Assembly (NCBI RefSeq): GCF_012033735.1
Contig: NZ_JAAVJD010000001.1
Coordinates: 30,616 to 94,615 of the forward strand
DNA from: Streptomyces lonarensis
Lineage (GTDB): Bacteria > Actinomycetota > Actinomycetes > Streptomycetales > Streptomycetaceae
Length of the DNA stretch: 64,000 nt
Reading direction: 5' to 3'
The position numbers and the translations under genes were made by a program. Below the pieces are notes generated by a model. The model was not told the DNA's origin. It saw only the letters and a program-made list of their open reading frames with translations, and ran no database searches. Each line of letters begins with the position of its first letter. Position 1 is the first letter of the stretch. This document shows positions 16,354 to 25,168 of this stretch, in pieces.

Positions 16354-17876
16354 TTGATGCCTCCGGCGAACGGCAGAGTGGTCGCGAACGCGCGGGCATG
16401 CTCCAGGTCCAGCCATTCAAGGCGCAGATGGGCGTTCCGGGCGCGGGATGCCGTGGTCCGCTTGGTGCGGTCCAGCTCTTCGGCGCTGCGTGCGGAGATC
16501 GTGATGTAGCCGACGACCGCGGCGCCGGCCGCTCCCGACGAGGCGAGCGCCATACCCCGCGAACCGGTCGCGCTTGCCGCGATCTGGTCGCGCGGGTCCA
16601 CGTTCTTGCCGCGCTGACGGTCTCGGTGCATCTCCGCCTGGTTGTTCGTGTCCTCGGCCAACATGCGCTCCACGGCCTTGTCGTTCGGTTCCAGCTGTTG
16701 AGTGATCGCGATGGTGCGGATCACGTCCGGCATGCCGATGAGCAGAGGTGAGAGGAAGTCCGGGCCCACCGGCGTGGTGGGCCATCCGACAACGGCGGCT
16801 GTGGCGTGGAACCAGCTGCCGGCGGAGCCTGCCGCGCGCGTCGCCACGTGTGTGCCCGGTCGGACATCGACGTTCCGCGGGAAGGCGTGGGCCTGCGGAA
16901 GGCCCGTGTCCCAGATCGCGTGGTCAGGGTCGTAGCTGTTACGGATGAACGCGGTCAGTCGACCCTCGTCGAGCGGCGCGATCACCGACAGACCGGCGTC
17001 CTCCGCGCGGGACCACAGCTCGTCCAGATAGGCCGCCATTGCTGCCGCGACGCCGTGGTCACCAGCTCCCCGCGCCGCGCCGTCCGCCGCCAGGTCCCGC
17101 GTGAATCTCGCATGGATGGTCACGAAGTACCGGTGCTCTTCAGCGCTGGTCGAGACAGCGTCTGCCAGCACCTCGTACGACTCCTTGAGCCACTGCGGTG
17201 CTCTGTCGGTCGCCGCCGAGTCATCACGTCGGTCGATGAACCGCTGGTGGGCGTGCGGGTCGGATTTCATCTGCCGCGCGAGCACCTGCACCCGCTTGAC
17301 CGGATGCTCCTCGACGTTGCCGAAGGCATCCAGCAGTTCGCCCCAGCGCTCCAGCGCGACGACCTGCTCCTCGACCTCCTTGCCTCCCAGGCCGGGTGAT
17401 GCGATCTCCAACGATGCGGTCACGCAGCGGGCCTCCGGCTGAAGGACGACGACAGCGCGTTGTCCGCGCACTGCGACGGGAACCCAGGTCATCCCCGATA
17501 CCCCCTCCGGCGCCGCGAGCGCTGCGTCCGGGGGTGTACCACCTCGCCGAACCCCCGCCTCGACAGCAGGCGAGACCCACACCCCTCCGGTACGGGCGAG
17601 CGCACGCCGGTGGTAGCGGTTGATCCGCCACCAGCGGTAGAGGGTCCGACGCTGACCGGTGCCACGTGGGCGGTAGGGCGCGTACACAACGGCAAGCGCC
17701 ACCAAAATGGGCGTTACGAGGCCAGCAGTGGCCAGCGCGGTCACTCCGCTGAACAGGTAGCCCAGTGCCACGCCAGCCGCCGCTCCACCGCCCAGGACGA
17801 CCTGTTCCCCGAGGTCTCGGCGGCCGACGAGACCTGTCGGTCGGTGGCGGCCGAACTGATACGTACGCGCGGTCAT
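16350..17876 (-). CDS. SCO6880-family transfer protein (PrgI/VirB3-VirB4 N-domain-like)
   Basis: A 508-residue protein with two adjacent membrane helices (about 28-72) near the N-terminus (GGGAAAGVALGYLFSGV and ATAGLVTPILVALAVVY) and a large cytoplasmic part lacking a P-loop. The opening TYQFGRHRPTGLVGRR matches the SCO6880 family found in Streptomyces conjugative elements. It is coupled at both ends: its ATG overlaps the VirB6-like stop and its stop overlaps the VirB4-like GTG. The family is thought to supply the VirB3 and VirB4 N-terminal functions. Confidence 0.82.
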   Translation of the reverse strand: MTARTYQFGRHRPTGLVGRRDLGEQVVLGGGAAAGVALGYLFSGVTALATAGLVTPILVALAVVYAPYRPRGTGQRRTLYRWWRINRYHRRALARTGGVWVSPAVEAGVRRGGTPPDAALAAPEGVSGMTWVPVAVRGQRAVVVLQPEARCVTASLEIASPGLGGKEVEEQVVALERWGELLDAFGNVEEHPVKRVQVLARQMKSDPHAHQRFIDRRDDSAATDRAPQWLKESYEVLADAVSTSAEEHRYFVTIHARFTRDLAADGAARGAGDHGVAAAMAAYLDELWSRAEDAGLSVIAPLDEGRLTAFIRNSYDPDHAIWDTGLPQAHAFPRNVDVRPGTHVATRAAGSAGSWFHATAAVVGWPTTPVGPDFLSPLLIGMPDVIRTIAITQQLEPNDKAVERMLAEDTNNQAEMHRDRQRGKNVDPRDQIAASATGSRGMALASSGAAGAAVVGYITISARSAEELDRTKRTTASRARNAHLRLEWLDLEHARAFATTLPFAGGIK

Positions 17877-19459
17877 GAAGCGTCCTTGGTGTTGGGGGGC
17901 CGACCGGCGGTTCCACCGGGAAGCGGCGCACTCGTCGGCTTAGGAGCTGCTGCTGGCCGTGTTCCAGGGGCCGGCCCCGAAGCTGCGGACGGGAACCTGC
18001 CGGCACCCGGAGGTGCTGTTCCTGGCGGAAGAGGGGGCGCCCCCAGGCGTCCCGCGGGCTGACTCGTCCCCCCTGGCGCTCCCGTGCTGGACGGAAGCGG
18101 AGGCGTGGCGCCCTTCGCCGTCGCCGGCTGCCCGCCGAGCGTCTGCGGCGTCGCGCCACGGGAGTGGTCGCGTCCCTGGCCCTGGCCGGGCCCCTCACCG
18201 GAGGCCCCGGCTCCTTGCGCGCCGGGCGACCCGGCCGCCTTGTCCTTGGCGAGGTTCACTCCGGCCTTCGCTGCGGCTGCGGCAGCCCCGGCCGGGCCTG
18301 CCGCAGCAGTGCCGCCGCGACCCACGGACGCGGTGCCTCTGGCTGCGCTTCCCCCGGCCCTGCCTCTCACCAAGGAGTCCTGGACGTGGGAGTTGATGGC
18401 CCTGTTGGCGTGCTGGCCGGGGCCGTCGATAGCGGACGCAGGGCCCGACATCTGCGCGCGCCTACGGTCGTGGTTCAGCGATGCCATCTCGTCACCGAAC
18501 GCGGGCAGCCACTTGTAGAGGGTGGCGGAGGCGAACACCGCCAAGAGCAGGATCAGCGCACCCACGAGCGTCGTTGACACAGCATCCGACATGTCCCCGG
18601 TGGAGTCGCTGAGAATTGCGCCTCCGAGCCCCAGCAGCGCGAAAAGGATCGGCTTGCTGAGTCCGATCGCGAAGATTGCACCGAACCACTTCTTGCTCTT
18701 ACCCCAGAGATCTCGGTCGACGAGACCCGCGTTGACCACGGGGCCGAGGGCAACCGCCACGTAGATGGCCGCGCTGCGGATGAGCAGTTCAACCCACATC
18801 AGCAGTGCGCCGAGCAGCATTACAAGGTTGACCACGAAGAGTTGGCCGATCCCCTCGGAGGGGTTGGATGCCATGACTCCCAGGACGTTCTCCAGGAACG
18901 GCGTGAAGTTCGAGACGGCGTATGGCTCGAAGATCGCTGTCACTTCGTCGATGGCTTGCATCAGGAGGGCGATCGCGCCGGGTGTCATTGCGTTGACAAC
19001 GAATTGCAGCAGCAGGAAGCCGATCGCCTCGGAGACTGCGGTGGTCACGGCAACGCCGCGGATAGCGCGCTTGGCTACGGCAATGAACCACAGAGCCACG
19101 GTGAAGATGCTCGACGCAGCAAAGATGATCGCGTACTGCTTCAGGAACTCGGGACTGGTGAGGTCAATCCTCGTGGTGTTCTGCATTAGTTCCAGCATCT
19201 TGTGCAGGAACCAGATGTTCGCCTCCGTCAGCTTTTGCAGGAGGAAGCCGAGCGGGTCAGTTGCGAAATCGACAGCCGACGCCACCTCGCAGACCATGGG
19301 GATGTAGCACAGCGGGTTCGCAACCGCGACGGGGACAAAGGCGAAACTGATCGTCACCGTTGCCCACAGCACCGTTCGGAGACGCCGCTGCCACGGCCCC
19401 GGCTCGCCGCGCTCGATCGTGATGAGTCCGGGAGCGTCTTCACGCAAGAGCAGGCGCAT
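17873..19459 (-). CDS. VirB6/TrbL-like polytopic membrane protein
   Basis: A 528-residue protein starting at ATG 19459 behind GGGAGGTG. A hydrophobic N-terminal segment (about 29-48) is followed by about five or six membrane helices around residues 108-130, 140-165, 205-228, 230-248, 258-282 and 295-315. The last 190 residues are a flexible Ala/Gly/Pro-rich tail. The topology, with a short periplasmic loop bearing NTTRIDLTSPEFL and the YVAVALGPVVNAGL core, fits the VirB6-like channel proteins of Gram-positive conjugation systems. The start overlaps the upstream gene by 20 bases. Confidence 0.78.
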   Translation of the reverse strand: MRLLLREDAPGLITIERGEPGPWQRRLRTVLWATVTISFAFVPVAVANPLCYIPMVCEVASAVDFATDPLGFLLQKLTEANIWFLHKMLELMQNTTRIDLTSPEFLKQYAIIFAASSIFTVALWFIAVAKRAIRGVAVTTAVSEAIGFLLLQFVVNAMTPGAIALLMQAIDEVTAIFEPYAVSNFTPFLENVLGVMASNPSEGIGQLFVVNLVMLLGALLMWVELLIRSAAIYVAVALGPVVNAGLVDRDLWGKSKKWFGAIFAIGLSKPILFALLGLGGAILSDSTGDMSDAVSTTLVGALILLLAVFASATLYKWLPAFGDEMASLNHDRRRAQMSGPASAIDGPGQHANRAINSHVQDSLVRGRAGGSAARGTASVGRGGTAAAGPAGAAAAAAKAGVNLAKDKAAGSPGAQGAGASGEGPGQGQGRDHSRGATPQTLGGQPATAKGATPPLPSSTGAPGGTSQPAGRLGAPPLPPGTAPPGAGRFPSAASGPAPGTRPAAAPKPTSAPLPGGTAGRPPNTKDAS

Positions 19460-20747
19460 GGCTGGCACCTCCCATGCCGGCGAACCGCTCGGCAGGCGCG
19501 GACTCATGCAGCGCGGGCGGTGCAGGAACAAGCGGTTCGGAAGGTGTCACGGCCGTCGTCTTCCAGGTGCCGTCGCTCCAGACAAGGTCGACGGTCATGC
19601 GGAGGAAGCCGATCTGAGGGCGTTGCGCTTCGTCGCTGCCTGCGAAGCCGCCGACAGAAGCCGTCCACAGTTCGACACTCGCGGCGTGACGCGACTGGGC
19701 GATGGTTCGCGTGGCGAGTACCGCGGTCCTCGTGATCAGCTCACTGCCGTCCCTGGTCTTCCCGTCGGTGCCCAGCCCCCGGTTCTCGGCCACCAGCTGT
19801 CCGGTGGCCTCCGCGTCCGACATGGCTGAGTCGAGGACGCTCGGTGCCGCCGTGGCCGCGAGCATGCGGCTTCTCCACGTGCTGTCCGCGAAGAACCGCG
19901 GATCGCCGTACAGCATCACGGCACTGACGGCCGCTGCCTGGGCTCCGACCTCCTCTCGGGCGTATCCCGCGGGAAAGCCGTCATCTCCGGTACTGCCGCT
20001 CAGCACCGGGTCACTGGCGGATGTCGCAACGTAGTCCGAGAAGTCCTCCGCGACGTTCGACGCCTGCCGGACGTCGATCGGCGTCACCAGGCCGGTGGTC
20101 CGCGACATGTCGTGCAGCTTCCAGTCGCCGGACTCCCAGACCAGCGTGACCGTGACTGACTCGAACGCGGCAGTGGGCGGGGGCCCGGACAGGTTCCCGC
20201 GGACGTTCGTCGTCCACAGCCTCATCATCGCTTCGTCCTCGTCGTGGCCCAGAACGTGGGTAGAGAGCACCGCGGTTCTGGCGATTGCCTTGTCCGGCCG
20301 ACGGGAGTCTCCCTGAAGGGCATCGGCCACGCTCTTGGCGTCGCGGTCCGCCTTCGCCGTCAGCGTCTCCTTGGCGCTGTCGGCCGCCATGACCGACAAC
20401 GCGCGATGTCGAGCAGCCTTCTTGGTGAGGACGTCGGTACTTCCGCCGGTCGTCACGTAGTTGGCCGCCGCAGCCTTGGCGCCTGCTTCTGTGCGGGGGT
20501 GACCGACGGGGACGCCGTTCACGACACGAGGCCGCTCGCTGCTTACCGCGTCCTGAACGTACTCAGGCACCGGAGGCGGGGGAGGGGCGGCCGTTGTCGA
20601 ACTGCCCGTGACGAGGCTGACGGCGACGCCTCCTGCCGTGAGCGCAGCGGCGCCGCCGGCCGCGAAGCTCCAGAACCTCGTCGGCCGTCCACGTCTGGCG
20701 GGTCGACCCGCGTAGCTGCCGTTATTCGTTCGGGATCGAAACACCAT
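19440..20747 (-). CDS. VirB8/TcpC-like transfer protein with duplicated domain
   Basis: A 435-residue bitopic membrane protein: basic N-terminus, one helix (FAAGGAAALTAGGVAVSLVTG) and an extracytoplasmic part. Two similar NTF2-like units follow each other. Both have the pattern GxPxGxxR-E-GAxAAA, a central RTAVLxT segment and a closing VTLVWESGDWK / VDLVWSDGTWKTT strand before a VTP tail. Such doubled VirB8-like folds occur in Gram-positive conjugation proteins such as TcpC. It follows the small membrane-protein gene by three bases and overlaps the VirB6-like gene. Confidence 0.72.
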   Translation of the reverse strand: MVFRSRTNNGSYAGRPARRGRPTRFWSFAAGGAAALTAGGVAVSLVTGSSTTAAPPPPPVPEYVQDAVSSERPRVVNGVPVGHPRTEAGAKAAAANYVTTGGSTDVLTKKAARHRALSVMAADSAKETLTAKADRDAKSVADALQGDSRRPDKAIARTAVLSTHVLGHDEDEAMMRLWTTNVRGNLSGPPPTAAFESVTVTLVWESGDWKLHDMSRTTGLVTPIDVRQASNVAEDFSDYVATSASDPVLSGSTGDDGFPAGYAREEVGAQAAAVSAVMLYGDPRFFADSTWRSRMLAATAAPSVLDSAMSDAEATGQLVAENRGLGTDGKTRDGSELITRTAVLATRTIAQSRHAASVELWTASVGGFAGSDEAQRPQIGFLRMTVDLVWSDGTWKTTAVTPSEPLVPAPPALHESAPAERFAGMGGASHAPALA

Positions 20748-20750
20748 AGG

Positions 20751-21089
20751 TCACACACCCATGCCGTAGGTGATGGCGAAGATGGTCCCGAAAGACGCCA
20801 CGAGGAACACGGACACAAGTCCGCCGACCATCATCCCCTTTCCGCGTGAACTGTCCATTGTGCTGTGCCCTTCCCCGAACCACCCCCTGCTCTTCCCGAT
20901 GCCTGCGAGGAAAGCCGCGCCGCCGATAACCAGAACAGCAGCCGCGATCACACCGAGAATGACCTTTGCCGTCGCGCCAAGCTCCCCGAACGGGCCCCAG
21001 TCCGGCCGTACGCCGCTCACGACGTCCGCGCCAGACGCCAGGAGTGAGTGAGACGAGTGGTCGACCGCCATGGACAAGATGTCGTACAT
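20751..21089 (-). CDS. Small two-helix membrane protein of the transfer system (VirB2-like size and topology)
   Basis: A 112-residue protein with two hydrophobic helices, AKVILGVIAAAVLVIGGAAF and GLVSVFLVASFGTIFAIT, separated by a polar loop. There is no obvious cleavable signal. Size, topology and position upstream of the VirB8- and VirB6-like genes resemble the VirB2/pilin-like subunits of minimal conjugation channels. No sequence motif proves it, so the pilin comparison is inference. Confidence 0.6.
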   Translation of the reverse strand: MYDILSMAVDHSSHSLLASGADVVSGVRPDWGPFGELGATAKVILGVIAAAVLVIGGAAFLAGIGKSRGWFGEGHSTMDSSRGKGMMVGGLVSVFLVASFGTIFAITYGMGV

Positions 21090-21127
21090 GTTTCACCTCG
21101 TGATTATCGTGCGCTGAACTGGGGAGG

Positions 21128-22108
21128 TTATCCGATGTGCCGCATGGCGATGATCTGCGGTTTCCAGTAGCTGAGTGGTTTGATGCGCACCTGTGCCCCG
21201 GTGCGTGGGGCGTCGATGACGCGGCCGTCACCGATGTACATGCCGACGTGTTCTGGCCCGGCGGTACCAGGGACCGTGAAAATGAGATCACCTGGACGAA
21301 GCTGGGATATGCTCTCGACCGCGGTCCCCGCGTGCACCTGGTCGTACGTGACCCGGGGCAGATTTACCCCGGCGGCCGACCAGGCCATTTTGGTGAGAGA
21401 AGAGCAATCGCATCCAGTCGGCCCGACGTAGGGCGCAACGCAGGTTCCACCCCATTGATACCAAGTGCCCAGTGCGGTCTTGGCCGCGGAAATCGCAATA
21501 CTCGCGCTCTCCCCGGGCGGAGAATCCGAGGTGTCGAGTGCTGCCCATTCGGCTGCCAGCTCACGAATACTTCGGACGTAGTCACGTGTTTCAGGGAAGG
21601 GTGGAACTCCGTTGTACTTGTGCACCGCCCCACCACCGGCGTTGTACGCAGCGAGCATGTTGTCGGTCGAATCCCCGGGAACCGACTCAACCTCGCGCGC
21701 CAGGATGCAGTTGTACTTCGCCTGCGCGGGGACCGCGTCGGCAGGGTTCCGGGCGTCCTTGATCCCGTCGCCGTCGCCGTCGACACCGTGGGCCAGCCAC
21801 GTCGCGGGCATGAACTGAGCGATACCGACAGCGCCGACAGGGGACGTCGCCTCCGGGTCGAACCGCGACTCCTGCCAGAGCTGCGCCGCGAGAAGCGACG
21901 CCGTCACCTGAGGACACTCATCTGCATGCCGGTTGACCAGCTCGCGCACCCAGCCGGGTACGGGAGCATCAGCGGAGAGGGCCCCGCCCGGCCCCGCGGC
22001 GCCGGCGGCAGCGCTGTCCGCCCCGCCGAAAGTCGTCAGGAGTGTGGTCCCCGACAGGACGACCCCCGCCACCAACACCAGCGCGGCTACCTGTGAACCC
22101 TTGCTCAT
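21128..22108 (-). CDS. Secreted peptidoglycan hydrolase: lytic transglycosylase plus NlpC/P60
   Basis: A 326-residue exported enzyme that opens the cell wall for the transfer channel, the VirB1 role. A signal/anchor helix spans about 7-27. The SLT domain (about 50-190) has catalytic Glu80 in QESRFDP and the AAYNAG motif. The NlpC/P60 domain (about 205-326) has the DCSS nucleophile Cys235 and His287 in GPEHVGMYIGDG. Both active sites look intact. It lies nine bases after the lipoprotein gene and before the small membrane protein. Confidence 0.9.
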   Translation of the reverse strand: MSKGSQVAALVLVAGVVLSGTTLLTTFGGADSAAAGAAGPGGALSADAPVPGWVRELVNRHADECPQVTASLLAAQLWQESRFDPEATSPVGAVGIAQFMPATWLAHGVDGDGDGIKDARNPADAVPAQAKYNCILAREVESVPGDSTDNMLAAYNAGGGAVHKYNGVPPFPETRDYVRSIRELAAEWAALDTSDSPPGESASIAISAAKTALGTWYQWGGTCVAPYVGPTGCDCSSLTKMAWSAAGVNLPRVTYDQVHAGTAVESISQLRPGDLIFTVPGTAGPEHVGMYIGDGRVIDAPRTGAQVRIKPLSYWKPQIIAMRHIG

Positions 22109-22117
22109 GCCTGGCTC

Positions 22118-22717
22118 TCACGCCCATGGCAGGTCGGTTACCTGCCAGCCGTCGGCCCCGGCCTCCAGGCGCAGGGCCAAGTGGACGCTGCTCGTCCGAA
22201 CATGACCCGACTCCGGAGTCGTGGTCAGCGTGTAGCCGACCCGGACAATCGCAGCCGAGTCGGTGACAGCGGGGGCACCGTAGGGGACGCGCACCGAGGT
22301 GATCTCTACCGTCTGACGGGCTCCCTCGGAACGCAGGGCGGCCCAAGCGGCACCCTGACTCGGGCGCTTCTGCCTCAACACTGAAGCCAGGGGACCGGAC
22401 GCGTGCTCAGCGGCTCTCGTGCCGGCGTCAACGTAGGAGCTGTCGCCGCCGTCCCGCGCGTCGTGTTCCGCGTAGGCCGCTGTGAAGGAGCGCGCCACGC
22501 GCTCAACCTCCCGGGGGACGGCAGGCGTCGATGTGGCCGCAGCTTCGGTACTCGGGGCGGACGGCTCTGGGGCGTCGGTCGAACCGGAGGACGACTGCGC
22601 TGGCGGGCTCATGACTTCACCGCGAGTCGAGCTGGAGCAGCCCGTCGACAAGGCAACCAAGCAACCTGCCACTCCTATAGAAGCTGATATGGGTACGAAG
22701 CTGATAGATCTAGGCAT
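22118..22717 (-). CDS. Lipoprotein, first gene of the transfer operon
   Basis: A 199-residue protein with a lipoprotein signal: positively charged start MPRS, hydrophobic core and lipobox LSTGC around residue 26. After a Ser/Thr/Pro-rich linker there is a single NTF2/VirB8-like domain ending in VHLALRLEAGADGWQVTDL. It therefore resembles one unit of the doubled VirB8-like protein encoded downstream. The ATG at 22717 was chosen because it places the signal at the N-terminus; the frame is open to 22774. The ribosome site is weak. Confidence 0.68.
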   Translation of the reverse strand: MPRSISFVPISASIGVAGCLVALSTGCSSSTRGEVMSPPAQSSSGSTDAPEPSAPSTEAAATSTPAVPREVERVARSFTAAYAEHDARDGGDSSYVDAGTRAAEHASGPLASVLRQKRPSQGAAWAALRSEGARQTVEITSVRVPYGAPAVTDSAAIVRVGYTLTTTPESGHVRTSSVHLALRLEAGADGWQVTDLPWA

Positions 22718-23269
22718 GTCGGTACCAAGGTCTTGATGCGGGAAGTCGGACTTTCGAACGGCGCGGCCCCGCAATGCTTGGGGCCCTGCTTATTAACAGG
22801 ACGGTGTCGCATCGGGGTTGGCGGCGAGCTGGCCTCGACGTCCGAAAGCCCTTGGTGTGCTCGTCACGTCTGAATCATGGCAGGAGTGCGCGGACAACTC
22901 GAGGTAGACGACAAGCGGGAACTTGATTCCTGGAACTAACTTCCAGAATGCTTGGCTAGCAATCCTCGATTACGGGACGCTCAGGTCCATCGTGCGCGAT
23001 GAGTGGGGCCCGAGTGGGCTCCGTCGTTTCCGCTCGGGGTCCGCAGATTGGGCGCCCTGCGCCTCTCTGCTGGCCGTCTTGCGAGAGCAGCGGCAGGCGG
23101 ACCGCTGCTCTCACAAGACGTTCCACCGGCCGGCACTTCAGGGCGGCAGTAGGCGAGTGGTTGCAGCGGCAACGGGGAGTCGCGACATGTGGCAGCCCTC
23201 GGGGCTGCGGTACGGCTCGGCAGGTAGGAGTCGCCCTCGCCGACGAACGCAACACGCTCGATTGCCGAT
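22718..23269. promoter_or_regulatory. 552-base structured intergenic region between transfer operon and HEPN gene
   Basis: No credible gene lies here. It separates the divergent transfer operon and HEPN gene, so both promoters should be inside it. It holds a large imperfect inverted repeat (23076-23119) and a 7-bp hairpin GCAGCCC/GGGCTGC at 23202-23218. A more AT-rich stretch lies around 22925-22975. Position and structure would suit a transfer origin or operator region, but no known oriT sequence was recognised. Confidence 0.5.
23076..23119. repeat. 18-nt inverted repeat with 8-nt loop
   Basis: The left arm 23076-23093 (GTCTTGCGAGAGCAGCGG) pairs with the right arm 23102-23119 (CCGCTGCTCTCACAAGAC) with a single mismatch, around the loop CAGGCGGA. 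There is no T-run after either arm, so it does not look like an intrinsic terminator. Confidence 0.75.
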
Positions 23270-24193
23270 ATGATCACTGCCATGAGATCGCAGATCACCT
23301 TTGAACAACTGCTGTCAGGAGCACAGTATTTCGCGCATCTAGCGTTGGCCGCGCATGCAGATGAGGCGACCGAGGTCTTTCTGCTTCACGCAGGCGTCAG
23401 CGTTGAACGCATGGCCAAGGCGACGCTGGTCCAGGTGCATCCCACCCTCCTCGCGGAGGTGAAGGGGAGCGACGACATGCTGCTGCACTTTGCGGGTGCG
23501 ACCTCTGCCCCTCCCCGCCGCTTCCACACGGTGGGAGCTTCAGTCGCGATCAGTCGTCTACGGAAGATGGGCGTCCTGCCTAGGTCGGGGGATCTGGACG
23601 CTCTGATCGAGTTGAGAAACGGCGTCGCCCACCTAGGGGCAAGCACGGCTGAGGACTACCTCCTCCCCTTCCTTGAGGCCAACGGAAAGCTTTTGGAACA
23701 CACAGACCAGGAGCCTGCCGTTTTCTGGGGACCGTGGGCAGACTTCGTCAAGACCACCGTCGATGAGAACCTCGGCCGTGCTCAGAGAGAGACCCAGCGA
23801 CGTATCTCGCAAGCCCGCTTCAGGATGAAAACCCGCTTCGAGAGAATGCCAAAAGGGGCTGCCGAACAGCTCGCCACTGCCGTGACAGAGCCAGGGTTCG
23901 TCATTGATGGGCGCGTCCCCAGTGGGGTGCTCTTCCGTACCCCGGTCAGGTGTCCCGCGTGTGACACACAGGCTGCTGAGCTCCTCCTCTGCGCTGACAA
24001 CGATGCCTTGCTCTTCGAGATGGAACTCATGGTTGAGGGGTTGCTGTGCAGGCTTTGTGGCCTTGGCCTCGTGGGTCCGGAAGAGGTAGAGAGCGCCGGG
24101 CTTTCTCCGACTGTGCGTTACAGCGTTGAAGACCTCACCGATGCTGAAGAGGCCCTAGCCCACGAGCAGCAAGCCCTCTACCGCAGCTGGTAG
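23270..24193 (+). CDS. HEPN-like protein with C-terminal zinc-binding segment
   Basis: A 307-residue protein. The N-terminal 150 residues are helical, with FLLHAGVSVERMAKATL and the ribonuclease-type motif R116-N-x3-H121 in ELRNGVAHLG, as in catalytic HEPN domains. The C-terminal part has two cysteine pairs (RCPACDT and LLCRLCGLG) that should bind zinc. HEPN proteins are frequent RNA-cutting effectors of defence and toxin systems. No partner antitoxin gene lies next to it. Start at ATG 23270 or 23282 (MRSQIT); neither has a clear ribosome site. It is divergent from the transfer operon and followed by an IS remnant. Confidence 0.65.
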   Translation: MITAMRSQITFEQLLSGAQYFAHLALAAHADEATEVFLLHAGVSVERMAKATLVQVHPTLLAEVKGSDDMLLHFAGATSAPPRRFHTVGASVAISRLRKMGVLPRSGDLDALIELRNGVAHLGASTAEDYLLPFLEANGKLLEHTDQEPAVFWGPWADFVKTTVDENLGRAQRETQRRISQARFRMKTRFERMPKGAAEQLATAVTEPGFVIDGRVPSGVLFRTPVRCPACDTQAAELLLCADNDALLFEMELMVEGLLCRLCGLGLVGPEEVESAGLSPTVRYSVEDLTDAEEALAHEQQALYRSW

Positions 24194-24356
24194 ACCGGCG
24201 TCTCCGTGGGACTGCAAAGAGAGCGAAGTCAGACCGTCCGGGGAGTTCTGTTCCAAGTTGTGAGCGGTGCCGGCTGTTCTCGATCGGTCAAGGGCTGCTT
24301 CATTGAGCTTCTTCGAATTGCCACCGATCGGGTGATGAGCCGTGAAGCGCAACGAG

Positions 24357-24419
24357 CGAGGCCCCCGGGCCTGTTGATCGAGATGTCTGACGTCTCAATC
24401 ACGTTGTTCGGGGGCCTCG
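24357..24419. repeat. 10-bp perfect inverted repeat near the left end of the IS remnant
   Basis: CGAGGCCCCC at 24357-24366 is repeated inverted as GGGGGCCTCG at 24410-24419, 43 bases apart, directly before the transposase frame. It is probably a subterminal structure of the insertion sequence or a transcription barrier protecting its gene. The exact IS ends were not found. Confidence 0.55.
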
Positions 24420-25168
24420 TTGGTCGTCCATCCTGGCGCACTCGACCTGCCGCATGCACTCGTGGAGGCGGTCACGATGCTGATCGTCACCCGTGAGGGC
24501 GACCGGCGCTGCAAGCTCCGTCCGTCTCAGCGCGCGATGGTGGCACTGGTGTACCTGCGCGAACACACCACTCTCGCGAAGATCGCCGTCGGGTTCGGGA
24601 TCAGCGATTCCACCGCCCACGCTTACACCAACGCGGTCGTCGACCTGCTCGCCGAGCGTGCCCCCGGCCTGTTGAAGACGCTGCGCGAGCACGAATCCGA
24701 CCACGTCGCACTCGACGGCACCCTCGCCGAGTGCGACAGGGGCGGCGACGGCCGGGCCGACTACTCCCACAAACACCGGCGCTATGGTGTGAACGTGCAG
24801 GTCGTCACCGAGCCCGGTCGGCCGGATGCTGTGGCTCTCGCCCGCCCTGCCGGGCCGCGCCCATGACCTGACCGCGGCCGGTACCCACCGGTTCATCGGG
24901 ATCTGCGAGCGTCAGGGCGTTCCCATCCTGGCCGATCTCGCCTACCAGGGCGCCGGCCCGTGGCTGAGCACCAACTTCAAACGCAGGCCCCGCAGGGAAA
25001 CACCCCCACCGAAAGACCCTCAATTAAGTACTGGCCGCAGCGCGAGCACCTGTTGAACGCGGCGCCGCTCGGCTGAAGTCCTGGCAGATCTTCCGCAGGT
25101 CCCGCTGCAGCCCCATCCGTATGACGTCAATCGCCAGAGCCATCCTCGCCCTGGAGCGTCACGGCTGA
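24420..25168 (+). pseudogene. IS5-like transposase, decayed by two frameshifts
   Basis: The first frame (24420-24866) encodes an N-terminal HTH segment ([25 protein letters not shown]) and the first catalytic region DGTLAECDR. Homology continues in the next frame from about 24830 ([16 protein letters not shown], then GVPILADLAYQGAG). After about 25020 it moves to the third frame (ARAPVERGAARLKSW, then RMTSIARAILALERHG and a stop at 25166-25168). Two single-step frameshifts therefore inactivate it. Its 3' end overlaps the antisense 3' end of the DUF2637 gene, so the element inserted at or inside that gene's terminus. Confidence 0.82.
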
